Positions 8,566-16,640 of a stretch of DNA of 64,000 bases are shown here, in pieces. The notes under the pieces were generated by a model, which was not told the DNA's origin, made no database searches, and saw only the letters and a program-made list of their open reading frames with translations. The translations under genes and the position numbers were made by a program. The stretch comes from Zeaxanthinibacter sp. PT1 (lineage in GTDB: Bacteria > Bacteroidota > Bacteroidia > Flavobacteriales > Flavobacteriaceae). Within the stretch, counting starts at the first letter, position 1. Each line of letters begins with the position of its first letter. The DNA lies in contig NZ_JAQPCN010000001.1 of assembly GCF_028464225.1 (NCBI RefSeq), positions 1,488,001 to 1,552,000 of the forward strand. Direction: 5' to 3'.

Positions 8566-9270
8566 TTAGGAAGCTATTTTCCTGTTGTAATAGGAATATA
8601 ATTGCTCCGGCCCGGCGCCCAGGAAATTTTTGAGGTGTATGATGCCAAAGTGGTATTGTAACTTAAATATGCCCAGATCCCTGTACTTCCTGGCAGAAGT
8701 GACTACATGATCCGCTATAATAGTAAAGCGCGTAAATCGATACAGCCTGCCAATCAATTCACTGTCTTCGTAAATCCTGTATTTTTGGTTAAAGCCTCCG
8801 CATTTTTCAAAAAGGTGCCTGTCAATGAATAATGATTGGTCTCCGCCACGACAGAGCCTGATATTGATTCGGCTACACCAGGCAAAAAAACGTAGCAGCG
8901 GATGCGAGTGATCAAATCGCATCCTGAAGCATCCCGCTAGTCTATCGGGGTTCATAGCGCTCATGATCTTCTGGTCAAAATCTTTAGGTGGGAGAGTATC
9001 TGCGTGCAAAAAATACAAGATACCTCCTAAAGAAGCACGTGCGCCAGTATTCATTTGTGCTGCCCTGCCCTTTGGGGCGGTTATCACCTTTGCACCTAAA
9101 CTATGAGCTACTTTGGCTGTTGCATCTGTACTGCCTCCATCAACAACGATGATTTCCAAATTAAGATTCCCGCTACTGGCCTCGTTCAGATGACAAAGTA
9201 AGGCTGGGATAACTTCACTTTCGTTCAGAACCGGTATAATTATACTGATATCTGGTTTAGTTGGAGTCAT
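8566..9270 (-). CDS. TIGR04283-type family 2 glycosyltransferase of arsenosugar clusters
   Basis: The 234-residue GT-A protein shows IIIPVLNESEVIPALL, VDGGSTDAT, FLHADTLPP (DxD equivalent) and the GGDQSLFIDR segment typical of the TIGR04283 subfamily. That subfamily recurs in arsenosugar and selenium/rSAM-associated neighbourhoods. It overlaps the DUF547 gene by 14 bases and is the last gene of the operon. In the proposed pathway such transferases modify the dimethylarsinoyl-ribose product with a sugar or glycerol aglycone. That role is inferred from co-occurrence, not proven. Confidence 0.82.
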   Translation of the reverse strand: MTPTKPDISIIIPVLNESEVIPALLCHLNEASSGNLNLEIIVVDGGSTDATAKVAHSLGAKVITAPKGRAAQMNTGARASLGGILYFLHADTLPPKDFDQKIMSAMNPDRLAGCFRMRFDHSHPLLRFFAWCSRINIRLCRGGDQSLFIDRHLFEKCGGFNQKYRIYEDSELIGRLYRFTRFTIIADHVVTSARKYRDLGIFKLQYHFGIIHLKNFLGAGPEQLYSYYNRKIAS

Positions 9271-10003
9271 TCAGTTTCCAGTTATAATCTTTATAACTTA
9301 CCGTGGCCTTGTCATTAATCTCAACCTTGCTGTAACGATTGAGGTAGTCTATCAAAGAGCCATTATTGGTGAAGTCTTCTTTATACCAATCAAATATCCT
9401 GGATATATTAAGCTTTTCAGACTGGATGCTATTGTATTGTGAATCCCGGATAAAAGACAAGGTGGCTTCCTGTAATTGTTTTTCCATGGTTCCCGGGCGA
9501 AAAGCATCTCGCGCCAAGGCAGGACAGGACAATGATGCGCAATTAATGGCAAAATGAATCCTCGGCTCATCCATCTTTCGTAATACCTCGTTTTCAATGT
9601 GAGCTAGGGAAACTTTTTTGTCGCCTATGGATATCCATTTTCTATTCCACGGGTCCCTGAGATCTTTGATGCTCTTCAAAGGATAGTTGTCCAGAATAAG
9701 TTTAACGGTCGCTGCGTTGTACAAGTTGATATAATAGGAGAGTTTCTCTTCCTGTGTTGATTCATCCAAGGGAGCATTTTCAGCAAGAACTTTTAAATAG
9801 GTGTCTAAAACAGCTATTTCCTTTTTCATCCCTGCATAATTGACGTTCCCTTCGGCATTTACATAATTATTCAGTAAATACTGCCATGACATGTGCAGGT
9901 CGTCCTCTTGTTCCGTTTCATTAGCTTTCAGCACTGAGAATGGATTCAAAACGGGATTAGCACTCATCGCTATAAATAGGAAAAGGGAAATAATTAAGTT
10001 CAT
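9257..10003 (-). CDS. DUF547 protein, exported, in the arsenosugar-type operon
   Basis: The 248-residue protein begins with a hydrophobic signal (MNLIISLFLFIAMSANP), so it is probably periplasmic. The DUF547 hallmarks are the SYYINLYNAATVKLIL helix, the HFAINCASLSCP motif with His and two Cys, and the late FDWYKEDF. The fold is papain/transglutaminase-like, with Cys and His in these motifs as candidate catalytic residues, but no activity is established for the family. DUF547 genes are frequent members of bacterial arsenosugar clusters. Here it sits between arsM and the TIGR04283 transferase. Confidence 0.82.
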   Translation of the reverse strand: MNLIISLFLFIAMSANPVLNPFSVLKANETEQEDDLHMSWQYLLNNYVNAEGNVNYAGMKKEIAVLDTYLKVLAENAPLDESTQEEKLSYYINLYNAATVKLILDNYPLKSIKDLRDPWNRKWISIGDKKVSLAHIENEVLRKMDEPRIHFAINCASLSCPALARDAFRPGTMEKQLQEATLSFIRDSQYNSIQSEKLNISRIFDWYKEDFTNNGSLIDYLNRYSKVEINDKATVSYKDYNWKLNDSN

Positions 10004-10023
10004 AATAATTCTTTTCTACTTGA

Positions 10024-10989
10024 TTAGCAGCATCCGCCCCCATCATAATGCCAGGTGCTCTCGCTGACGTGGATCTGTGGATTAGCTTTAGCCAGGGCAG
10101 CGGCGGTTTTATCGCATACCGCGATTGGTTGGTTTTGCATCAGTACATGACCCAGCCCGTCGTCAAAATATTCCTCATCCCCGTAGTAGATGGCTGTTTT
10201 ACCGGTAAAGATACACGGCCCGTCAGCAGGCATGGGATCTTTGATAGCGGCAATCTCTATAGATTCTATATGGATCAGGTTGTCGGTAGGGTAGTGGTTG
10301 GGAGACAGAACCCTGTACGATTTTCTAGCGCGGATCTCAATGGTTCCGAACCCGGCATCCGTCAATACTTTTACATAATCCGCAATAGGAATACTACCGC
10401 TTAAGCAAAGTGCCCGAAGCCTATCGTCATTCCGCAGTTCATCAGACATCTGCTGTTCACAGGTGGGGTCGCTCATAACGAGGCGGCCATGAGGCTTTAA
10501 CACCCGGTACATTTCTGAGACTGCTTTTTTAAGGTCTTCGAGTTTAAAAATATTAAAAAGGCAATTTTGAGCAGCCACATCGATACTTTCATCTGCAACT
10601 GGTAAATTCAGCGCATCCCCTTTTACCAAGTTTACAAAATCGCTGCTGAACCAATCATTTTCCTCTTCAGCAATCTTAAAATTCTTACGGGAAGCTTCCA
10701 GCATTTCGTCTACAACATCAACCCCAGTGACCCCGCCGGCCTGGCGAGAGAAATAAGAGAATTGCAGGAGTTCCATACCGCCTCCAACTCCGACGTATAA
10801 AACTTTTGGATTGTTTACGAGATCCTGTGCAGAGACCGTGCTTCCACAACCGTAATTCATTTCTTGCATGATCTTAGGGATAGAAAGACCCGGAAATTGC
10901 CAAACAGGGTTAGTGGTGCAACACAATCCCACATCCGGGGTCTGAGCTGCAGCCTTGTACAGTTCATTGGTAGCGTTCAAATAGCTCAT
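10024..10989 (-). CDS. arsM: Arsenite methyltransferase ArsM, arsenosugar-pathway subtype
   Basis: The 321-residue protein has an N-terminal Cys pair (GLCCTTNPVW, C23-C24), the segment MNYGCGSTVS (C48), a SAM-binding Rossmann motif VLYVGVGGGMELL, the acidic VTGVDVVDEML, a further Cys in AQNCLFNIF and LCLSGSIP, and a GGGCC C-terminus. This pattern is that of the ArsM subtype found with arsenosugar genes, which methylates As(III) to dimethylarsenic species using SAM in the cytoplasm. It overlaps the phosphorylase gene by 4 bases. Its normal partner, the radical SAM ArsS that adds the 5'-deoxyadenosyl group, is absent from this operon. Confidence 0.87.
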   Translation of the reverse strand: MSYLNATNELYKAAAQTPDVGLCCTTNPVWQFPGLSIPKIMQEMNYGCGSTVSAQDLVNNPKVLYVGVGGGMELLQFSYFSRQAGGVTGVDVVDEMLEASRKNFKIAEEENDWFSSDFVNLVKGDALNLPVADESIDVAAQNCLFNIFKLEDLKKAVSEMYRVLKPHGRLVMSDPTCEQQMSDELRNDDRLRALCLSGSIPIADYVKVLTDAGFGTIEIRARKSYRVLSPNHYPTDNLIHIESIEIAAIKDPMPADGPCIFTGKTAIYYGDEEYFDDGLGHVLMQNQPIAVCDKTAAALAKANPQIHVSESTWHYDGGGCC

Positions 10990-11801
10990 ATACTCTTGAT
11001 TAGTTCATTAAACAATTTTATCATTTTTGGTTCGGTCTTGCTTGCAATAGCCAGGATCTCCTCTATATTAATAGGTTCAAGGTTCTCGGGATCACATTCA
11101 TCAGTTAAAACAGACACTGCTACTACAGGTAGTCGTAAATGATTGGCAACAATTACTTCCGGTACTGTACTCATTCCTACGGCATCAGCACCGATGATCT
11201 TCAACATTCTGTATTCTGCCCTGGTTTCGAGCTGTGGCCCCATGACAGAGGCGTAAACTCCCTTTCTCAGGCTGATGCCTTCCTCCCGGGCAATCTTTTC
11301 AATATGCTTACGCATTTCCGGGTCATAGGGTTCACTCATATCCACAAAACGGTCCCCGAATTCCGCAACATTTTTAAAAGCCAGAGGAGACCCTCCCTGC
11401 AGGTTGATATGATCTTCGATGAGCATGATATCTCCCTTCTTGAAATCTAAGTTGACTGCCCCGGCTGCATTTGAGATAAAGAGTTTTTTAATGCCAAGCA
11501 GGTGCATTACCCGGATGGGGTAAGTAACGTCCAGTACATCGTAACCTTCGTACATGTGGAAGCGTCCCTGCATTACAACTACCTTCTTGCCTTCAAGGGT
11601 ACCATAAATAAGTTTTCCACTATGAAATTCAACGGTCGCCAAGGGGAAAAACGGGATATGGTTGTAGTGGGCCACAACCTGGTCTTTTATAGAATCTACC
11701 AGCTGACCTAAACCGGTTCCGAGAACTATGCCTATTTCAGGCTTGTCAAACCCCCTGTCGCGCAGATAGGCGGCTGATTCTTCCAATTGTTTATGCGTCA
11801 T
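10986..11801 (-). CDS. Purine nucleoside phosphorylase (trimeric class)
   Basis: The 271-residue protein carries the family motifs: GIVLGTGLGQL with the phosphate-binding Ser/Thr loop, QGRFHMYEGYD, the NAAGAVN loop and GMSTVPEVIVA, which lies close to the purine-binding site. It phosphorolyses purine nucleosides. In this operon it is expected to remove adenine from an arseno-adenosine intermediate (established model for arsenosugar clusters; inference here). It overlaps arsM (4 bases) and the TIGR04282 gene (11 bases), so translational coupling is likely. Confidence 0.9.
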   Translation of the reverse strand: MTHKQLEESAAYLRDRGFDKPEIGIVLGTGLGQLVDSIKDQVVAHYNHIPFFPLATVEFHSGKLIYGTLEGKKVVVMQGRFHMYEGYDVLDVTYPIRVMHLLGIKKLFISNAAGAVNLDFKKGDIMLIEDHINLQGGSPLAFKNVAEFGDRFVDMSEPYDPEMRKHIEKIAREEGISLRKGVYASVMGPQLETRAEYRMLKIIGADAVGMSTVPEVIVANHLRLPVVAVSVLTDECDPENLEPINIEEILAIASKTEPKMIKLFNELIKSI

Positions 11802-12417
11802 TTTTTATATGTTTTAAAAAGGGTTGAAATGCCGGGACTTCTGCGATGTCATCGTATACGTCCACATCATTTCTCACCTCCAATTTAGTGATGTCTAAAC
11901 TTTTCAAATCACGGCAAGTTGCTTCAAGTACGGAGTCGGTACCCCAGTCCTTATTTTTGAAAACTGCAGGCTGTATTTTATTCATGCCCAACAAGTAATA
12001 TCCACCATCCTTAGCCGGGCCTATTACAGCCTCTGAATTCTTAAGTAACTCAAAAGCATTCATTATATCTTTAGAGCTGAGGTCATAGAGATCACTCCCA
12101 ATAATGGCAATATGTTTATATCCTGCTTTGAAGCCAGCTCTGAAGGCGTTTTCCATACGCTCTCCGAGATCGTTACCCATTTGCAGTTTCTTTTTAAAAT
12201 AATCGGTATCCCAGTGATCATCAGGGTTAATGGCTTCAGAATAACACACCCATTTAGTCAGGGAAAGATCCCTGGTGACATTCTCCGTGTGCTGCAACAA
12301 AAATTTATAAATATTCAATGCTGCTTCATCGCCTATAGTGGCGGCGAGGCGAGTTTTGCACTTACCCAATTCCGGGTTCCTGGTAAAAATGAGCAACAGG
12401 CTTCTATCTTCAATCAA
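11791..12417 (-). CDS. TIGR04282-type (DUF2064) transferase of arsenosugar clusters
   Basis: The 208-residue protein has a nucleotidyltransferase-like fold with LLIFTRNPELGKCKTRLAATIG at the start (a P-loop-like KTRL), AIIGSDLYDL (metal-binding Asp) and GPAKDGGYYLLGM, which define the TIGR04282/DUF2064 family. Its exact reaction is not known. It is a constant companion of TIGR04283 transferases in arsenosugar neighbourhoods. It starts 15 bases after the rhodanese lipoprotein and overlaps the phosphorylase gene. Confidence 0.83.
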   Translation of the reverse strand: MIEDRSLLLIFTRNPELGKCKTRLAATIGDEAALNIYKFLLQHTENVTRDLSLTKWVCYSEAINPDDHWDTDYFKKKLQMGNDLGERMENAFRAGFKAGYKHIAIIGSDLYDLSSKDIMNAFELLKNSEAVIGPAKDGGYYLLGMNKIQPAVFKNKDWGTDSVLEATCRDLKSLDITKLEVRNDVDVYDDIAEVPAFQPFLKHIKNDA

Positions 12418-12432
12418 TTAGTTTAATTTTTA

Positions 12433-12924
12433 TCATTCATACACTTTTACTCCCTTGACGAGCAGGTGATCCCAGAATTTACTGAAGGCATGTACCTTAT
12501 CTGTCGGGTTGCCATTTGGATCTAAAACCGGGTACCCGGCATTTTTCCAGCCAAAAATACCACCGTATAAATTTTTTACATTGGTGTACCCTGCTTTTTT
12601 GAGCTCTTCCCCGATTTTTTCAGATCGGACACCTACCGAACAGTAGACTACAATTTCGGTGTTTTTGTTCGGAATTGTATTACGGACTGTTTCCGGTTCA
12701 AATTCCTTATAGCCGATCCAGATAGCGCCAGGCAGATGACTTACCATAAATTCCTCCATTTCACGCGCATCGAGTCGAACTGCATGCTCATCTTCTGCCA
12801 ATTCCTCTATTTTAATATAGGGAACACTGCCGGAATTATAACGCTCTAAAGTTTTTTCGATGGTCTTCTGTCCTTGGCAAGAAGAGATCAGGAAAAGAAT
12901 GAGTAAAAATCTTATGATATGCAT
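12433..12924 (-). CDS. Rhodanese-domain lipoprotein
   Basis: I chose the ATG at 12924 (163 residues). It opens a lipoprotein signal (MHIIRFLLILFLISSCQG), and the predicted promoter TATCTTTG at 12950-12957 lies inside the longer frame, excluding the upstream start. The rest is a single rhodanese domain with RLDAREMEEF, the active-site loop YCSVGVRS (catalytic Cys) and the C-terminal LYGGIFGW. It is anchored outside the cytoplasm and could handle sulfane sulfur or act as a thiol redox or arsenate-reductase-like protein, but the substrate is unknown. It is the first gene of the arsenosugar-type operon. Confidence 0.83.
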   Translation of the reverse strand: MHIIRFLLILFLISSCQGQKTIEKTLERYNSGSVPYIKIEELAEDEHAVRLDAREMEEFMVSHLPGAIWIGYKEFEPETVRNTIPNKNTEIVVYCSVGVRSEKIGEELKKAGYTNVKNLYGGIFGWKNAGYPVLDPNGNPTDKVHAFSKFWDHLLVKGVKVYE

Positions 12925-12949
12925 AGTATAAAGCGATAAAGGCCTTAAG

Positions 12950-12957
12950 CAAAGATA
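12950..12957 (-). promoter_or_regulatory. Predicted promoter -7 box of the arsenosugar-type operon
   Basis: The minus strand reads TATCTTTGC, a full match to TAnnTTTG, 25 bases upstream of the rhodanese ATG at 12924. It supports that start. No clear -33 element is visible and no ArsR-type operator was recognised. Confidence 0.6.
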
Positions 12958-13045
12958 CTGTTTTGCGGACTGTTCCCCGGCAGGCTGCACCTTAAGAAAA
13001 TGATAAAATAATTAAGTATTTTTAGGGAAATATAGCGAGAAAGAT

Positions 13046-14614
13046 ATGAGAAAATCCTTAACCATTACCATACTTACTTTCGTTGTATTGGTTGTCAGTT
13101 TTATATCATGCAAAGAAGAAAGCAAATCGGGGCTTGGGGAAGACGCCATTATTGTGGATACCCTGGTGTACCGTGAACAATATCGGCCTCAATACCACTA
13201 TACTCCTCCTGCCAAATGGATGAATGATCCTAACGGGTTGGTATTTGAAAATGGGACTTACCATCTCTTCTACCAGTATTACCCCGAAGACATTGTTTGG
13301 GGGCCAATGCACTGGGGTCATGCTATTAGTAGTGACTTGCTGCATTGGGAGCATAAATCCATCGCCTTGTATCCGGATACCCTGGGATATATTTTTTCGG
13401 GCAGTGCTGTTTATGATGAAAAGAATACCTCTGCTTTGGCTCCCCCTGGAGAATCTCCTTTAGTGGCAATTTTTACCTATCACGATCCTGAAGGAGAACA
13501 GGCCGGAACATCTGATTTTCAAACCCAGGGAATTGCCTATAGCATGGACCGGGGGGCGAACTGGTCTAAGTATGAAGGAAATCCTGTTTTGGATAATGAA
13601 CAGGCGATTAGGGATTTTAGGGACCCAAAGGTTTTTTGGTACGATGAGGGGCAATATTGGATCATGGCCTTAGTAGCCGGTGATCGGGCTCAATTTTACC
13701 GTTCGGAAAATCTGACGCAGTGGGACTTTATGAGCGAGTTCGGAAAAGATAGTGGTGCCCATGGAGGCGTTTGGGAATGTCCCGATTTATTTCCATTAGA
13801 GGTTGATGGAGAAGAACGATGGGTGCTGATTATAAGTATTAATCCCGGGGCGCCAAATAACGGAAGTGGCACCCAGTATTTTATAGGTGATTTTGACGGG
13901 ACAACATTTACTGCCGATCATGATGATATTCGGTGGCTGGATTGGGGGACGGATAATTATGCGGGGGTAACCTATAATCATGTACCTGGTGGAGACCGCA
14001 TCTTTATAGGATGGATGAGTAATTGGGATTATGCCCGTGAGACACCAACCGAGGTTTGGAGAAGTGCGATGACCTTACCGCGAAATCTAAGCCTTGAAAA
14101 AATTAAAGATACTGTTCGTTTGTTGAATTACCCTATTGAGGAGTTGGATAAGATTATTAAAAAAGGTGAATTGGAGAGTGTATCTATTCCGTCCGAAGAT
14201 AAAATTGTGCGTGAATCTGATTTTCTAGGGCAATCTGAAATAATTTTCCGGACCGAGGGCCGTAACTTCTCCGTAATCCTGGAGAATGGAGAAGGTGAGA
14301 CTGTGGATTTAAAGATGGATGGGGGTTCTGGAATCTTCAGTTTGGACCGGTCAGAGTCTGGACAGACGGCATTCAAAGAAGGTTTTGGTGCCATTCAGCA
14401 AATGCCGATACATGGATTGCCAAACGAATCGGTTGAAGTCAGGATATTGGTTGATCGATCTTCTATAGAGATATTCATTAACAAAGGCCAATATGTGATG
14501 ACGGCCCAGGTATTTCCTAATGAAGCTTATAACTTGTTATATGTTATGAATAATGATAATGAGCCATTGCAGTTGGATGGATTTGGCATAAGTGCCGTTG
14601 AGCGAGTTTGGTGA
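13046..14614 (+). CDS. GH32 fructosidase lipoprotein (levanase/invertase/inulinase type)
   Basis: The 522-residue protein has a lipobox Cys at residue 22 (VVSFISCKEE). The GH32 triad is complete: nucleophile D61 in WMNDPNG, transition-state stabiliser D193 in FRDPK, and acid/base E244 in WECPDLF. Residues 45-350 form the five-bladed propeller and the remainder the C-terminal beta-sandwich. It hydrolyses beta-fructosyl bonds of levan, inulin or sucrose outside the cytoplasm. No SusC/D pair, fructokinase or transporter lies next to it, so it is not inside a complete fructan utilisation locus in this window. It diverges from the arsenosugar-type operon. Confidence 0.9.
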   Translation: MRKSLTITILTFVVLVVSFISCKEESKSGLGEDAIIVDTLVYREQYRPQYHYTPPAKWMNDPNGLVFENGTYHLFYQYYPEDIVWGPMHWGHAISSDLLHWEHKSIALYPDTLGYIFSGSAVYDEKNTSALAPPGESPLVAIFTYHDPEGEQAGTSDFQTQGIAYSMDRGANWSKYEGNPVLDNEQAIRDFRDPKVFWYDEGQYWIMALVAGDRAQFYRSENLTQWDFMSEFGKDSGAHGGVWECPDLFPLEVDGEERWVLIISINPGAPNNGSGTQYFIGDFDGTTFTADHDDIRWLDWGTDNYAGVTYNHVPGGDRIFIGWMSNWDYARETPTEVWRSAMTLPRNLSLEKIKDTVRLLNYPIEELDKIIKKGELESVSIPSEDKIVRESDFLGQSEIIFRTEGRNFSVILENGEGETVDLKMDGGSGIFSLDRSESGQTAFKEGFGAIQQMPIHGLPNESVEVRILVDRSSIEIFINKGQYVMTAQVFPNEAYNLLYVMNNDNEPLQLDGFGISAVERVW

Positions 14615-14711
14615 TCTGGGGCTCAATAACAACTAACATTTAGAGCAAGTAGGGTGGCCGAATTAGCTCGAAACGATATTTGGACTAAAGCTGAAAACAA
14701 TTTATCCTTTT
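14615..14711. other. Spacer between the GH32 gene and the repeat island
   Basis: I see no gene, terminator or recognisable site here. With the repeats that follow, it forms a stretch of about 1.1 kb without protein-coding genes, up to the tRNA. Confidence 0.6.
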
Positions 14712-15139
14712 GGGGAAAGCCTCCTCCCATGCCAAAAAGATAACGGGTACTGCTGCAGGAAACAAGCAGGGGAAAACCGGGTTTTTAGGCATGAAAAATT
14801 CCAATCGAAGCATTAAGGAGGTCTGTCAGGTTCTTTTTGACACTTCAGGATTCAAGGTAATTGCTGTTGTTGAGTGCCGGTCTACCATTTAGGGGAAAGC
14901 CCCCTCCCCATGCCAAAAAGATAACGGGTACTGCTGCAGGAAACAAGCAGGGGAAAACCGGGTTTTTAGGCAGGAAAAATTCCAATCGAAGTATTAAGGA
15001 GGTCTGTCAGGTTCTTTTTGACACTTCAGGATTCAAGGTAATGGCTGTTGTTGAGTGCCGGTCTACCATTTAGGGGAAAGCCCCCTCCCCATGCCAAAAA
15101 GATAACGGGTACTGCTGCAGGAAACAAGCAGTGGAAAAA
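14712..15139. repeat. Tandem repeat family A: two full ~180-bp units plus a truncated third
   Basis: Units start at 14712, 14892 and 15073 with GGGGAAAGCC. Units 1 and 2 are 180 and 181 bases and differ at only about five positions. Unit 3 matches for about 67 bases and then diverges. Each contains a possible small hairpin (CTGCT...AGCAG) and an imperfect AAAACCGGGTTTT palindrome. Short frames run through the units, but the one-base length difference shifts the frame between them, so they do not look coding. No transposase, target duplication or known insertion sequence end is visible. Confidence 0.85.
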
Positions 15140-15217
15140 TCACTTTTAGAGCGCCCGACTGTAAAGAAAAACAGACCACATAGAGGTGAGTTCTGTTCGG
15201 AGTTCTTGATTTACATA

Positions 15218-15557
15218 CCAGGAGATACCTCGCTGCGCTCGGTGTTCCTTGGGATTCAGCTGTAAAAAAGGCAGAAATATCTTTGCGTTGTCAGTGCCTG
15301 GAGTTTTAATTGAATCCTAATCCAGGATATACCTCGCTACGCTCGGTGTTCCTTGGGATTCAGCTGTAAAAATGCAGAAATATCTTTGCGTTGTCAGTGC
15401 CTGGAGTTTTAATTTAATCCTAATCCAGGAGATACCTCGCTACGCTCGGTGTTCCTTAGGATTCAGCTGTAAAAATGCAGAAATATCTTTGCGTTGTCAG
15501 TGCCTGGAGTTTTAATTGAATCCTAATCCAGGAGATACCTCGCTACGCTCGGTGTTC
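15218..15557. repeat. Tandem repeat family B: three ~103-bp units plus a truncated fourth
   Basis: The shared segment ATACCTCGCT begins at 15225, 15329, 15432 and 15535, a period of 103-104 bases. The first three copies are nearly identical (a few substitutions and one short indel) and the fourth stops after about 30 bases. Each full unit contains TATCTTTGCG, a perfect Bacteroidota -7 box on the plus strand, and inverted pairs GGATTC/GAATCC and CCTGGA/TCCAGG that could fold. There are no unique spacers between copies, so this is not CRISPR. Family B has no obvious similarity to family A. Confidence 0.85.
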
Positions 15558-15608
15558 CTTTAAGTTCCCCTTCTGTAAATACAAAACCCTCCTGCCTGCG
15601 GCAGTTGC

Positions 15609-15669
15609 TTTTTTCGTTTTTCACTCGCTTAGAAAAGCGAGCTTTTCACGCTCCTGGAAAACGAAAAAA
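15609..15669. repeat. Nested inverted repeat next to the tRNA-Phe terminator
   Basis: An outer 12-bp pair, TTTTTTCGTTTT (15609-15620) with AAAACGAAAAAA (15658-15669), encloses an inner 7-bp pair CTCGCTT/AAGCGAG (15624-15630, 15635-15641). A further CTGCC/GGCAG pair lies just upstream. The right arm abuts and slightly overlaps the tRNA terminator. It may be a small palindromic element or a backup terminator. Confidence 0.5.
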
Positions 15670-15692
15670 CCCACTCCTGTGGAGTGGGTTTT
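15666..15692 (-). terminator. Terminator of the tRNA-Phe transcript
   Basis: The stem AACCCACTCC / GGAGTGGGTT with a 3-base loop is followed on the minus strand by TTTTTTCG. It starts about 12 bases past the tRNA 3' end. Confidence 0.85.
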
Positions 15693-15702
15693 GTGAGTAA
15701 TG

Positions 15703-15775
<73 letters not shown>

Positions 15776-15911
15776 AATACGTCAATTTTCTACTTGCGAA
15801 ACTAAAAGTATATCGCTTTAAGAGGGGGCAAATATACTTTCAAATTTAGGAACTACAAACAAAAAAAGAAAAAAATGGATTTCGTTTTTATCATTTTACA
15901 ATCTTTGTAAT

Positions 15912-16640
15912 ATGAATCTGATTGTCGATGCCGGGAATACCCAGGTGAAACTTGCTGTATATGACCGTAATGCCATGGTAGACTACCGGACTACGGGGAT
16001 GGAAAATTTTGCTTCGGAGATAAAAAATGTCTTCAAACAATTCCCGAATATCCGCTATGCCATGGTTTCTTCCGTGACCTGCCTTGACAAGACAGCAATG
16101 AATGTTCTCTGCATTTTCTGCAAGGTATTCGTTTTAGATCACTCCTTTAAAATGCCGTTCAAAAATTCTTATGCTTCACCAACTACCCTGGGGGTGGACC
16201 GGATGGCCTTAGCAACAGCTGCATTTTATCACAATCCCAACGGGAATACCCTGGTTATTGATGCTGGAACGTGTATTACCTATGACATTGTGAACGATTA
16301 CGGGGAGTACCTGGGTGGTGCTATATCACCAGGGCTTCGGATGCGTTATAAAGCATTGAATCAACAGACCGCTAAATTGCCGCTGTTAGAACCTGTAGAT
16401 ATGGTTGGCTTTATCGGAAACACAACGGACAGCTGCATACATAGTGGCGTGGTGAACGGGATGTGCCATGAGATCGATGGGATCATCACGCAATACCGGG
16501 AAAGATTTTCATATTTAACAGTTATTTTAACAGGGGGTGATGGGCAATTTTTGTCTAAACGATTAAAAAATACCATATTTGCGCATTCTAAATTCCTGCT
16601 CGAGGGCTTGAATTATCTACTGGAATACAACAAACGTTAA
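15912..16640 (+). CDS. coaX: Type III pantothenate kinase
   Basis: The 242-residue ASKHA-fold enzyme phosphorylates pantothenate in the first step of CoA synthesis. Visible motifs are DAGNTQVKLAV (phosphate 1 loop), the GVDRMALATAA segment and DAGTCITYDIV (phosphate 2), followed by the glycine-rich GGAISPGL. MNLIVDAGN is the normal family start. A -7-like AATCTTTG ends only 4 bases before the ATG, so the transcript may be leaderless. It is the first gene of a run of seven plus-strand genes devoted mostly to the envelope. The next gene starts directly after the stop. Confidence 0.93.
   Translation: MNLIVDAGNTQVKLAVYDRNAMVDYRTTGMENFASEIKNVFKQFPNIRYAMVSSVTCLDKTAMNVLCIFCKVFVLDHSFKMPFKNSYASPTTLGVDRMALATAAFYHNPNGNTLVIDAGTCITYDIVNDYGEYLGGAISPGLRMRYKALNQQTAKLPLLEPVDMVGFIGNTTDSCIHSGVVNGMCHEIDGIITQYRERFSYLTVILTGGDGQFLSKRLKNTIFAHSKFLLEGLNYLLEYNKR

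Noticed and set aside
13046-14614. Polysaccharide utilisation locus around the GH32 gene
   Set aside because: No SusC/SusD pair, sensor or other glycan enzyme is adjacent; only the single hydrolase is present.
14710-15073. Two overlapping 60-70 codon frames in repeat family A encoding nearly the same peptide
   Set aside because: They are a by-product of the tandem repeat. The unit length difference (180 and 181) breaks the common frame, they lack an upstream promoter or ribosome signal, and the third unit is truncated.
15218-15557. Possible CRISPR array
   Set aside because: The repeats are contiguous with a 103-base period and no variable spacers, and no cas genes are present.
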